Of a stretch of DNA of 64,000 nucleotides, positions 43,868 through 52,011 are shown piece by piece. The DNA comes from Streptomyces gobiensis (GTDB taxonomy: Bacteria; Actinomycetota; Actinomycetes; Streptomycetales; Streptomycetaceae). A model generated the notes under the pieces. That model had not been told where the DNA came from and made no database searches. It saw only the letters and a program-made list of their open reading frames with translations. The translations under genes were made by a program, and so were the position numbers. Numbering within the stretch: the stretch's first letter is position 1; each line of letters opens with the position of its first letter. The stretch lies in the NCBI RefSeq assembly GCF_021216675.1, contig NZ_CP086120.1, forward strand, positions 806,001 to 870,000. The letters run 5' to 3'.

Positions 43868-44559
43868 CGGGACCTACTGAGCCCGCCGAGCCCCCGGAGC
43901 TCATCAAGGTGCTGATTGTCGAGGACCACCGAGCGGTCGCCGAGGGGCTCTGGGCACTGCTGGCGGAGTACTCGGGACTGACCGTGGTGGGCTGGGCCGA
44001 CTCGGTCGCCGGCGTCCCCCCGGCCGCGGCAGAACTCGCGCCTGATGTGGCGCTGATCGATTTCCGCTTGTCCGATGGCACGGGCGCCGATGCGGCAGCC
44101 CACATCCGGGCCAACGATCCCTCCACCGCCATTGTGTTCCTCAGCGCGGACACCAGCGACGATGCCCTGCTCGCCGCGGTGGAGGCCGGCGCCTGCGGTT
44201 ATCTGCTCAAGTCGGCGAGTGGCGATGAGATCGCCGGAGCCATCCGTTCGGCAGCCGAGGGCGAGACCCTCATTCCCGCCCGTACTCTCGTCGATGTGCT
44301 GTCCAGGCACCGCGAGAGCGCCCGCGTATCCGCTCAGCAGGCGAAGCGGCTGGAGAGCCTGACACGCAGGGAGCAGGAGATTCTCGCGCTGATGAGCCAG
44401 GGGCTGGACAACAGGGCCCTCGCGGACCGGCTGAGCATCAGCTACGCCACCGTGCGCACCCATGTGCGCGCGATTCTGGAGAAGCTGGAGTCACGGTCCC
44501 AGCTTGAGGCGGTCGCCAAGGCCAGCGACTGGGGGTTCCGCCCCGAAGAGCACAGCTGA
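43864..44559 (+). CDS. NarL/FixJ family response regulator
   Basis: 231 residues. Receiver: VLIVEDHRAV, phospho-Asp in VALIDFRLSDG, Lys in GYLLKSAS. The DNA-binding LuxR-type HTH is at about residues 160-215 (LTRREQEILALMSQGLDNRALADRLSISYATVRTHVRAILEKL). The ATG overlaps the kinase stop (4 bp), so it is the cognate partner. Target genes are not known; the glycan locus upstream on the same strand is an obvious candidate. A stretch of 15-bp repeats follows the stop. Confidence 0.9.
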   Translation: MTGPTEPAEPPELIKVLIVEDHRAVAEGLWALLAEYSGLTVVGWADSVAGVPPAAAELAPDVALIDFRLSDGTGADAAAHIRANDPSTAIVFLSADTSDDALLAAVEAGACGYLLKSASGDEIAGAIRSAAEGETLIPARTLVDVLSRHRESARVSAQQAKRLESLTRREQEILALMSQGLDNRALADRLSISYATVRTHVRAILEKLESRSQLEAVAKASDWGFRPEEHS

Positions 44560-44570
44560 CGGCTCGGCTA

Positions 44571-44615
44571 GTCACGTTCAGCTCAGTCACGTTCAGCTCA
44601 GTGACGTTCAGCCAG
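44571..44615 (+). repeat. Three tandem 15-bp repeats between convergent genes
   Basis: GTCACGTTCAGCTCA occurs twice exactly (44571-44585 and 44586-44600) and a third time as GTGACGTTCAGCCAG (44601-44615). It fills most of the 73-bp gap between the convergent regulator and kinase genes. Slippage-prone; no clear function. Confidence 0.8.
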
Positions 44616-44632
44616 CGCTCAGTCAGCGGCCG

Positions 44633-46639
44633 TCAGCGCGGTCGGCCGCGGTTATCCGCGATGGCACGTGATTCGCCCGAGGCGCCCGGGCCCGCCGCGG
44701 TGGTCGGGACGGTGGCGCGGATCCGGCTTCCCTCGCCCGGGTGGCTGTCCACCTGGAGCGTCCCGCCCACTTCGCGCGCCCGCTCCCGCATGGACCGCAG
44801 ACCCAGATGGCCGGGGAAGGAAGCCCGGGGGTCGAACCCCACCCCGTCGTCATCGATCACCAGGGTGACGCTGCCGGGACCAATGAGCAGCTGGAGGAGC
44901 ACATGCCGTGCCCGCGCGTGCTTGGCGACATTGTGCAGGGCCTCCTGCGCTATCCGGCACAGTGCGTGTTTGGCCTCCAGCGTCGTTTCCGGCTCGGCCT
45001 CGAGCACCGCCTCCGCCGCGATGCCGTACTGGGCCCGCAAGGCATCCACATGACGGGCCAGCGTGGCGCCCAGACCGTCGGTTTCCAGCGACTCAGGCCG
45101 GAGCCGGTTGAGCACCGCCCGCATCTCGGCGAGCCCGGTATCGGCGAGCCTGCGCACATAGTCGATTGGTTCGGCGGCCTGGGCGACATCGCGGTCGAGC
45201 AGCTCGCGGGCGGTGCGGGCACCCAGCGCGATGCCGTACAGCGCCTGAGAGACGGAGTCATGCAGCTCTCGGGACAGCCGCTGGCGCTCTTCCAGCGCGG
45301 CCGTCTCCCGCGCGGCCGCCCACAGCCGGTCGTTCTCCACCGTGGACGCGGTCTGTTCGGCGATCGCCTGGAGAAACGCGATATCGGCGTCGCCAGGCCG
45401 CCGGTCCGCCGGATAGGAGCAGCACAGTGCCCCGATCGCCTCCCCCCGGCACAGCAGCGGCAGACCGGCGACCGCGCCGCCCTCGCTCTCAGTCCGGATC
45501 ACGGGCGCGGCGGCGGCGATCGCTTCCCTGACCAGGGTTCCGGGCACCGCCTGGAACAGACCGGACGGCCCCCCGGCCGACGCCGCGTCGCGGTCATGGC
45601 CACCAGCCAGCCACAGCGTCGGCCCCGGCTCCAGCAGATAGACCGCACAGCTGCGGCCGTCGGTGCGCACCACCGCGCTGGTGGCCAGCGCGTCCAGGGT
45701 CCCGCGCAGGGAAGCCCGGCCCACGTCGGCGGTGCAGGCCAGCCTGCGAAGGTCCTCCTCGGAGCGGGCCTGCTGGACCGCCAGGCCGGCTGACTCCGTG
45801 AACAGCCCCACGGCCTGGAGGTCATCGGGGCTGAAGCTCCGCCCGCCCCGGCGGTTCGCCACCTCAAGGACGCCTACGGTCCGTCCGCGCACCGTCAGCG
45901 GTGTGCTCAGCACCGCCGCCAGGCCGACATCACGCAGCCACGAGCGGTACTCGGGCGACGTGGGATCGGTGCCGGAGAACACCTTCGCGCGCCCGGCCCG
46001 TATGACGTCGTAGTCCAGCACGGATTCCGGATAGGGCGGCAGGCTCCGGGGGGCGGGCACCGCGATACCGTCCGCGGCACGCACGGTCAGAACATCACCC
46101 CAGTCCAGCGACATCACCCGGGCCACTCCGGCATCGACGGCTTCCCGAACGCGTTGAACGATCAGCGTCAGTACCTCTTCGCTGCTGACTCCCGCCAGGA
46201 TGGCCTGGTTGATCTCGCCGACCGCGCGCAGCCGTTCGAGGTGCTGCCAGTGTCCGGTCAGATCACGGACGACCACGCAGAACCCGGCCAGTCGGCCGTC
46301 CGCGTCCCGGGTCGCTGTGGCGACCGTGTCGGCCCAGAATCTCGATCCGTCCGCGCGGACACGCCAGCCGCTGTGCGCGTATGTGCCGTCCGCGGCGGCC
46401 GCTGCCAGCGCATGGGCCGGCTCTCCTGAGGCCGCCTCGTTGGCGGGGTAGAGACGGGATATGTGCTGATGGACGATGTCCTCGCCGTGGCCGTACCCCA
46501 TCCGGGAGGCGCCGCTCGCGCTCAGCACATATCCCTCGGGGTCCAGCGCGAGGACCGTCACCGTCGACATGTCTTCCCGGAGGAGCCGAGCGCCTTGGGT
46601 ACTCACCTCGACCCACTGGATGCCGATCACGACGACCAC
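44633..46639 (-). CDS. PAS-GAF-GAF histidine kinase (HisKA_3)
   Basis: 668 residues from GTG 46639, overlapping the regulator upstream by 13 bp. PAS domain (about 25-140), two GAF domains (about 150-305 and 310-455), HisKA_3 with phospho-His in RLSRELHDSVSQALYGIAL, and HATPase_c (QEALHNVAKHAR, DDGVGFDP, GHLGLRSMRERAREVGG). No membrane helix, so a cytoplasmic sensor of a small molecule, gas or redox state, though the GAF ligand cannot be read. A later GTG (46610) with a weak site is possible. Partner is the NarL regulator. Confidence 0.9.
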   Translation of the reverse strand: MVVVIGIQWVEVSTQGARLLREDMSTVTVLALDPEGYVLSASGASRMGYGHGEDIVHQHISRLYPANEAASGEPAHALAAAAADGTYAHSGWRVRADGSRFWADTVATATRDADGRLAGFCVVVRDLTGHWQHLERLRAVGEINQAILAGVSSEEVLTLIVQRVREAVDAGVARVMSLDWGDVLTVRAADGIAVPAPRSLPPYPESVLDYDVIRAGRAKVFSGTDPTSPEYRSWLRDVGLAAVLSTPLTVRGRTVGVLEVANRRGGRSFSPDDLQAVGLFTESAGLAVQQARSEEDLRRLACTADVGRASLRGTLDALATSAVVRTDGRSCAVYLLEPGPTLWLAGGHDRDAASAGGPSGLFQAVPGTLVREAIAAAAPVIRTESEGGAVAGLPLLCRGEAIGALCCSYPADRRPGDADIAFLQAIAEQTASTVENDRLWAAARETAALEERQRLSRELHDSVSQALYGIALGARTARELLDRDVAQAAEPIDYVRRLADTGLAEMRAVLNRLRPESLETDGLGATLARHVDALRAQYGIAAEAVLEAEPETTLEAKHALCRIAQEALHNVAKHARARHVLLQLLIGPGSVTLVIDDDGVGFDPRASFPGHLGLRSMRERAREVGGTLQVDSHPGEGSRIRATVPTTAAGPGASGESRAIADNRGRPR

Positions 46640-47313
46640 CAGCGTTCCCCTGAGGGTCCGGGGCCATGGGCCTGCGTGAGCTCACCGGCCTGCACCAGAC
46701 CCGACTGCACCGCGTACATCGCGGCCTGGGTCCGGCTGTGCACCCCGAGCTTGTTGAGTATGTGGCTCACATAGGTTTTCACGGTCTGCTGACCGATGCG
46801 CAGGTCGTGGGCGATTTCCTTGTTCGCCTTGCCGAGGGCGAGCATCGTCAGCACCTCGGTCTCTCTCTCCGTGAGCCGTTCCGGCCCGCTGGGATCCCTG
46901 ACCTGACCCATCAGCCGGGAGACCACGGCGGGAGTGACCTGTATCTGACCGGCCGCAGCGGCCTTCACCGCCTGCCGCAGCTCGTCGGCCTCGACATTCT
47001 TGAGCAGGAAACCGATCGCCCCCGCCCGGACCGCCCCCATCATCACGGCGTCGTCCATGGCGCTGGTCAGTGCCACTACCTCGACCTCGGGCAGGTCCCG
47101 TCGGATCGCGGCGGTGGCGGAGACCCCGTCCATCACCGGCATGAGCAGGTCCATCAACACCACATCCGGGGAGAGCTCCCGCGCGAGGCGCACGGCTTCC
47201 CGTCCGTTGGTCGTCTCTCCCACCACGGTGATCTCATGGTCGAGGCCCAGGAACATCCGCAGGCCCTGCCGGACTACCGCGTGGTCGTCCGCGATCAGAA
47301 CTCGGACCGTCAC
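46627..47313 (-). CDS. NarL/FixJ family response regulator
   Basis: 228 residues from GTG 47313. Receiver with phospho-Asp in VVLMDLLMPVMDG and Lys in GFLLKNVE; LuxR-type HTH at about residues 150-205 (LTERETEVLTMLALGKANKEIAHDLRIGQQTVKTYVSHILNKL). It precedes and overlaps the PAS-GAF-GAF kinase, forming the second two-component pair, which points toward the first pair. The start codon overlaps the stop of a PAP2 remnant (GTGA), implying that the regulator's present transcript may pass through that remnant. Confidence 0.9.
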   Translation of the reverse strand: MTVRVLIADDHAVVRQGLRMFLGLDHEITVVGETTNGREAVRLARELSPDVVLMDLLMPVMDGVSATAAIRRDLPEVEVVALTSAMDDAVMMGAVRAGAIGFLLKNVEADELRQAVKAAAAGQIQVTPAVVSRLMGQVRDPSGPERLTERETEVLTMLALGKANKEIAHDLRIGQQTVKTYVSHILNKLGVHSRTQAAMYAVQSGLVQAGELTQAHGPGPSGERWWSS

Positions 47314-47676
47314 TGTTGCTCACCCCGCTGCAGTGGCCGCGCATCCGAATGAATCGTGCATATATGGACGAATGGTTCCTTAAGGGAACTCGGTGAGAGC
47401 TCAGCAGATTCCATAATCCGCCCGGAAATCTGTCTGGAAAGATTCACGGAAAGACCGACGGAGTCGTGAGACCCGTACGATGCCGCGCGCCAGAGCCGAC
47501 TGTCGGCTCTGGCGATGAACGGTTCGCACAGCGGCAGCGCGAGCAGGACCAGAATGCCGGCAGCCCAGCCCGCCAGCACATCGCTGAGCCAGTGAGTGCC
47601 CAGACAGACGGTGGTCAGGCCCATGGTGACGGAGAGGACACCCACGGTCACCGCCGCGTAGCACACCGCGGAAGCT
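47310..47676 (-). pseudogene. Truncated PAP2 (phosphatidic acid phosphatase) remnant
   Basis: The frame encodes the C-terminal motif of PAP2 enzymes, VCLGTHWLSDVLAGWAAG, which holds the catalytic His and Asp region, after two hydrophobic segments. The earlier motifs (KXXXXXXRP and the PSGH loop) are missing, and an in-frame TAA (about 47675-47677) closes the frame upstream. The tail after residue 45 is not PAP2-like and runs to a stop that overlaps the regulator start. Best read as a broken gene, truncated at its 5' end. Confidence 0.65.
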
Positions 47677-47780
47677 TAGGAAGAGAACCCTGCAGCTACG
47701 GCTGGATGGTGACCACCGGCGCGGAATGTCCCCGGGCGGCGCGCCCGCACGGAACGCGGCTCCGGTCGGGCTTGTCGCGT

Positions 47781-48587
47781 TCAGCCGCGTACGCCGCACA
47801 GATGGAGGAGCGCAGCGACACCGCGGTACGGGTCGGTCTTCCCGGCCCGCTCCTCGGCGGCGAGCAACCGGTCCCAGTCAGCGCCCTCCGGGACCGCCGC
47901 CCCGTCCGGTGCCTGGTCGGTGAAGACCCGTACGCCGTACCACTGGCGCAGGGGTGCGCCGATCCCGGCGAGGCTGGCGGTGAGCGCGTCCAGGCGGTCC
48001 GCGCGGGCCCGCACCCCGAGGCGGTTGGTGTAGGCCGGATCGTCGAAGGCGGCCAGGGCGGTGTCCCACTGCCCGACCAGCCCGGGACGCATGGCGAGCG
48101 CGTCGGCGTTCCGCACGAGCAGGGACAGCAGTCCGCCGGGGGCCAGCATCCGGCCGAGTCCGGCGAGCATCGGGCCCGGCTCATCGGTGTACATCAGAAC
48201 GCCGTGGCAGAGCACCACATCGAAGCTGCCCGGCAGGAAGTGCGCGCCCGTGTCCCGGCCGTCGCCGGAGCGCAGCCGTACCCGCTCACGTATGCCGGCG
48301 GGCTCCTCCGCCAGTGCCTCACGGGCGGCCTTCAGCATCTCCGGGTCGGAGTCCAGACCGGTCACCTCATGGCCCAGCCGTGCCAGCCGCAGCGCCTGAG
48401 TGCCCTGGCCCAGGCCCACATCCAGGACCCGCAGCCGCTGTCCTACCGGGAACCGGGCGGATATCTGCTCATCGAGCTGCCGGGCGACCAGCGTCTGGCG
48501 GACAGCTTCGCGCAGCGTGCCAATACCGCTCAGCCATCGCCCGCGGCAAGGCACAGCGCCGCCGCCGAAGCCCTGTGCCGCCTTCAT
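47781..48587 (-). CDS. Class I SAM-dependent methyltransferase
   Basis: 268 residues. Rossmann-type fold with motif I LRVLDVGLGQGTQALRLA (SAM-binding glycines), motif II VTGLDSDPEML, and the motif IV region FDVVLCHGVLMYTDEPG. It resembles CmoM/SmtA-like methyltransferases; substrate not readable. Its ATG overlaps the stop of the DUF3043 gene (TGATG), so both are cotranscribed. The final 30 residues are charged and variable. Confidence 0.82.
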   Translation of the reverse strand: MKAAQGFGGGAVPCRGRWLSGIGTLREAVRQTLVARQLDEQISARFPVGQRLRVLDVGLGQGTQALRLARLGHEVTGLDSDPEMLKAAREALAEEPAGIRERVRLRSGDGRDTGAHFLPGSFDVVLCHGVLMYTDEPGPMLAGLGRMLAPGGLLSLLVRNADALAMRPGLVGQWDTALAAFDDPAYTNRLGVRARADRLDALTASLAGIGAPLRQWYGVRVFTDQAPDGAAVPEGADWDRLLAAEERAGKTDPYRGVAALLHLCGVRG

Positions 48588-49189
48588 CAGCGGCGTGGCG
48601 CCTCGCCTCGGGCGACCTGCGGCTTGGGCAGGCGCATCCGGCGCATCTGGAGGGTACGCATCAGGGCGTAGGCCGTGACGCCCTTGAAGTTCTCGCCGGG
48701 GAAGCGCTCACGCAGCGCCTTCTTCAGTCGGCGGGCGGTGATGAACGAGTCGAAGACGATCATGATGATGACGCCCAGCCACAGCAGCAGCGAGAGGTTC
48801 TTCGCCTGCAGCGACGGCAGCATGCTCATCACCAGGATGACCACGGCGATCGGCAGGAAGAACTCCGCTACATGCCACTTCGCGTCCACAAAGTCACGCG
48901 CGAAGCGGCGCACCGGCCCACGGTCGCGCAGCGGCAGATACCGCTCGTCGCCGGTGGCCAGGGCCTCGCGCTGCTTGGCCATGTCCGCGCGACGGGCCTC
49001 GCGGGCACGCTTCGCGGCCTCCTTGCGGTTGGCCGGTGGCTTGGACAGGCTGCGCCGCTGGGCCTGGGCCTGACTGCGCTTGGGCGTGGGGCGACCCTTG
49101 GGGGCCTGTGGGTCGCGCTGCTGATCGGTCAGGTCCTCGCTCGCCTGGGCGGGCGTGGCCTGCTCATCCTTGGAACGGCTTCGGAACAC
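48587..49189 (-). CDS. DUF3043 membrane protein
   Basis: 200 residues. A long basic and Gln/Ala-rich N-terminal half (about residues 15-95, including RREARRADMAKQREAL-like sequence), then two membrane segments (FFLPIAVVILVMSMLPSL and LLLWLGVIIMIVFDSFI) and a basic tail with LKKALRERFPGENFKGVTAYALMRTLQMRR. This composition is the actinobacterial DUF3043 family; function unknown. Coupled to the methyltransferase. Divergent from pspA, with 273 bp between. Confidence 0.85.
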   Translation of the reverse strand: MFRSRSKDEQATPAQASEDLTDQQRDPQAPKGRPTPKRSQAQAQRRSLSKPPANRKEAAKRAREARRADMAKQREALATGDERYLPLRDRGPVRRFARDFVDAKWHVAEFFLPIAVVILVMSMLPSLQAKNLSLLLWLGVIIMIVFDSFITARRLKKALRERFPGENFKGVTAYALMRTLQMRRMRLPKPQVARGEAPRR

Positions 49190-49257
49190 GCTTCAAGACT
49201 ACGGTGTGGACGGGTGTGGGCCGTACCCCCTCGGGGAACGATCCCGCAACGGTGGCT

Positions 49258-49304
49258 GGGTGATCTGCTGGGTGATCTGCCGGTGATCTACTGAGTGATC
49301 TGAG
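49258..49304. repeat. Four-fold 12-bp direct repeat in the pspA upstream region
   Basis: GGGTGATCTGCT, GGGTGATCTGCC, GGTGATCTACT and GAGTGATCTGAG follow each other with a GTGATCT core. It lies in the divergent DUF3043/pspA gap, about 160 bases before pspA, and may be a multimeric regulator site. Confidence 0.65.
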
Positions 49305-49462
49305 AGCCGCCTACTCCCTGAGCGGGAGATGACGGGATCACATCGTCCTGCAGAATGAGCGCATCCGACTCCGAACAGTGCGGTAATAGAAGCAGGGCCC
49401 GTACTGTGGGGTCTAGAAGATGCTGAGGCTCGAGTCCGTTATGAAGGGGGCGCGCGAGGCCC

Positions 49463-50260
49463 ATGAGCGGTGTCATGAAGCGGATGGGGATGCTTTTCCG
49501 CGCGAAGGCCAACAAGGCCCTCGACCGGGCTGAGGACCCGCGCGAGACGCTGGACTACTCGTACCAGAAGCAGCTCGAACTGCTGCAGAAGGTACGTCGC
49601 GGGGTCGCCGATGTGGCGACGTCCCGCAAGCGGCTGGAGTTGCAGCTGAACCAGCTCAACGGCCAGTCGGGCAAGCTGGAGGAGCAGGGCAAGAAGGCCC
49701 TGGCGCTCGGTCGTGAGGACCTGGCACGGGAGGCGCTGTCCCGCCGTGCCGCCCTCCAGCAGCAGGTCTCCGACCTTGAGACGCAGCACCAGACGCTGCA
49801 GGGCGAGGAGGAGAAGCTGACGCTGGCGGCCCAGCGGCTGCAGGCCAAGGTGGATGCCTTCCGTACCCGGAAGGAGACCATCAAGGCCACCTACACGGCG
49901 GCTCAGGCCCAGACCCGGATCGGCGAGGCGTTCTCCGGTATCTCCGAGGAGATGGGCGACGTCGGCAATGCGATCCAGCGGGCCGAGGACCGGACACAGG
50001 AGCTGCAGGCGCGCTCCGGTGCGATCGACGAGCTCCTCGCCTCCGGCGCCCTGGACGACCCGTCGGGCACCGCGAAGGACGACATCACCGCCGAGCTCGA
50101 CCGGCTTTCCGGCGGAGCCGATGTGGAGCTGGAGCTCCAGCGGATGAAGGCCGAGCTGGCGGGCGGCCCGAGCGGCGGTCAGCAGGCCATTGAAGGGGGT
50201 AACGACGGCGAGGCTCAGGGCCAGCAGCCGCAGGACACCCCTAAGTTCGACAAACAGTGA
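49463..50260 (+). CDS. pspA: Phage shock protein A (PspA/IM30) family
   Basis: 265 residues. N-terminal amphipathic helix MSGVMKRMGMLFRAKANKAL, then a long coiled coil to about residue 220 with the usual RKRLELQLNQLNGQSGKLEEQGKKALALGREDLAREAL signature, and a Gly/Gln-rich tail. PspA binds stressed membranes and forms ESCRT-III-like assemblies, with a regulatory partner following. The ATG at 49463 has GAGG only a few bases upstream; MKRMG (49475) is a less likely start. Followed 64 bp later by the PspAA-domain gene. Confidence 0.92.
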   Translation: MSGVMKRMGMLFRAKANKALDRAEDPRETLDYSYQKQLELLQKVRRGVADVATSRKRLELQLNQLNGQSGKLEEQGKKALALGREDLAREALSRRAALQQQVSDLETQHQTLQGEEEKLTLAAQRLQAKVDAFRTRKETIKATYTAAQAQTRIGEAFSGISEEMGDVGNAIQRAEDRTQELQARSGAIDELLASGALDDPSGTAKDDITAELDRLSGGADVELELQRMKAELAGGPSGGQQAIEGGNDGEAQGQQPQDTPKFDKQ

Positions 50261-50324
50261 CGCAAGCAGTGACGACGCAGGCAGTGATGACCGTGGCTCT
50301 CAGCCCCGCGAGAAGGAGCGCAGC

Positions 50325-50615
50325 GTGATCGTACGGATCATGGGGGAAGGCCAGGTGAAGCTGGACGACAGCCACTTCACCGAGCTGAACAAGCTGGACG
50401 ATGAGCTGCTCAAGGAGATGGAGACCGGGGACCAGGAGGGCTTCCGGCGCACCCTGCAGGCGCTGCTCGACGCCGTGCACCGGTTGGGCACCCCGATGCC
50501 CGAGGACTATCTGGGACCGTCCGAGCTCATCCTCCCGGAGCGGGACGCCACCATCGAGCAGGTGCGCGCGATGCTCAGTGACGAGGGCCTGATTCCGCTC
50601 GAGCCGAACAGCTGA
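50325..50615 (+). CDS. PspAA-domain partner protein
   Basis: 96 residues from GTG 50325 (AAGGAG 6 bases upstream). Motifs such as IVRIMGEGQVKLDDSHFTELNKLDDEL and the C-terminal RAMLSDEGLIPLEPNS match the small PspAA domain found next to actinobacterial PspA. It is thought to interact with PspA. The gene starts 64 bp after pspA and ends in front of a strong hairpin. Confidence 0.88.
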   Translation: MIVRIMGEGQVKLDDSHFTELNKLDDELLKEMETGDQEGFRRTLQALLDAVHRLGTPMPEDYLGPSELILPERDATIEQVRAMLSDEGLIPLEPNS

Positions 50616-50640
50616 CCCTTCACCCCCCTCAGCGCGCCCC

Positions 50641-50678
50641 GCGCCCCGGTCCGTCGAACGTCGAACGGACCGGGGCGC
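50641..50678 (+). terminator. Terminator after the pspA operon
   Basis: Perfect 14-base arms GCGCCCCGGTCCGT and complement, with a 10-base loop, 26 bases past the PspAA-domain stop. Confidence 0.65.
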
Positions 50679-50712
50679 GGGGTGTCTCCCGGGTCTCGTA
50701 CCGTTGCCTGTC

Positions 50713-52011
50713 GTGGCCGATCTCCCCGACTCCTTCGCCGCCCGCGCCCGCCGGTGGCTGCGTCAGCATCCGCTGGCGCTGGACGCGCTGATCGCCGCGG
50801 TGGTCTACGCACTGATCCTCGTCAACGCGGCCGCGGAGCCGTACAGCCCGGACGGCGGCCCGCGCTTCGGCGCGCGGGACGTGTCCACACTGACCGTGGT
50901 GCTGGCCGCGCTGGCCGCCGCCGCGCTGGTGGCGCGCAGGCGTTTCGCACTGCCGGTGCTCGTCCTCACCAGCACGCTGACGCTCATCGATCTGATCGTC
51001 GTCAGCAACACCCGCGAGGCGGGCGACCGCCGGGCCGCGCTGGTACTGGCCGTGGTGATCGCGCTCTATACGGTGGCCACCCGTACCGACCGGCACACCA
51101 CCCTGCGGGTTGGCGTGGTCACCGTGCTCGGAGTCACCGGCGCGGGCATGATCTTCGGGGCGCAGCCCTGGTATGCCCAGGAGAACCTGGGCATCTTCGC
51201 CTGGACCGGGATGGCCGCGGGCATCGGCGACGCGGTGCGCAGCCGCCGCGCCGTCATGGACACCATCCGGGAGCGGGCCGAGCGCGCCGAGCGCACCCGG
51301 GAGGAGGAGGCCCGCCGCCGGGTCGCCGAGGAGCGGGTGAGGATCGCCCGGGAGCTGCACGATGTGGTCGCCCACCACATCGCGCTGGTCAATGTGCAGG
51401 CCGGGGTCGCCGCGCATGTCATGGACAGCCGCCCCGACCAGGCCAAGGAGGCGCTGGGCCATATCCGTGAGGCGAGCCGGCACGCGCTGGACGAGCTGCA
51501 GACCACCGTCGGCCTGCTCCGCCAGTCCGGCGACCCGGCCGCGCCCACCGAGCCCGCCCCCGGTCTTGGGGTGCTGGACGAGCTGGTGGAGGGGTTCGTA
51601 CGGTCCGGGCTCACCGTCACCCTTGACGCACCGGTGGCGGGGCCGCTGCCGTCGGCCGTGGACCTCACCGCCTACCGGGTGGTGCAGGAAGCGCTGACCA
51701 ACGTCCATAAGCACGCCGGTCCCGGCACCCATGTCCGGGTACGGATCGTGCGCGGCGGCGGCGCCGCGAACGCGGCGCTGGAGATCACCGTGCATGACGA
51801 TGGCCCGTCCGGCCGGGCCTCTGAGTACCGGGCGGATTCGGCTGACCACCTGGGTGGTGGGCACGGGTTGCTGGGGATGCGGGAGCGGGCCGCCGCGCTG
51901 AGCGGGAGCTGCGAGGCCGGGCCGGATGGCAAGGGGGGCTTCCGGGTGCACGTACGACTGCCGTTGCAGACCGCACGGCCGGGCGGGAATCACGAGGAGA
52001 CGGCCCTATGA
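50713..52011 (+). CDS. DesK-like sensor histidine kinase (HisKA_3)
   Basis: 432 residues from GTG 50713 (no ribosome site; TACCGT 8 bases before the start, so perhaps leaderless). Four to five membrane helices in the first 170 residues with short loops, a coiled coil, HisKA_3 with the phospho-His in RIARELHDVVAHHIALV, and HATPase_c (QEALTNVHKHAG, DDGPSG, GGHGLLGMRERAAAL). The short extracellular loops suggest that it senses within the membrane. Coupled to the NarL regulator by a 4-bp overlap. Confidence 0.9.
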   Translation: MADLPDSFAARARRWLRQHPLALDALIAAVVYALILVNAAAEPYSPDGGPRFGARDVSTLTVVLAALAAAALVARRRFALPVLVLTSTLTLIDLIVVSNTREAGDRRAALVLAVVIALYTVATRTDRHTTLRVGVVTVLGVTGAGMIFGAQPWYAQENLGIFAWTGMAAGIGDAVRSRRAVMDTIRERAERAERTREEEARRRVAEERVRIARELHDVVAHHIALVNVQAGVAAHVMDSRPDQAKEALGHIREASRHALDELQTTVGLLRQSGDPAAPTEPAPGLGVLDELVEGFVRSGLTVTLDAPVAGPLPSAVDLTAYRVVQEALTNVHKHAGPGTHVRVRIVRGGGAANAALEITVHDDGPSGRASEYRADSADHLGGGHGLLGMRERAAALSGSCEAGPDGKGGFRVHVRLPLQTARPGGNHEETAL

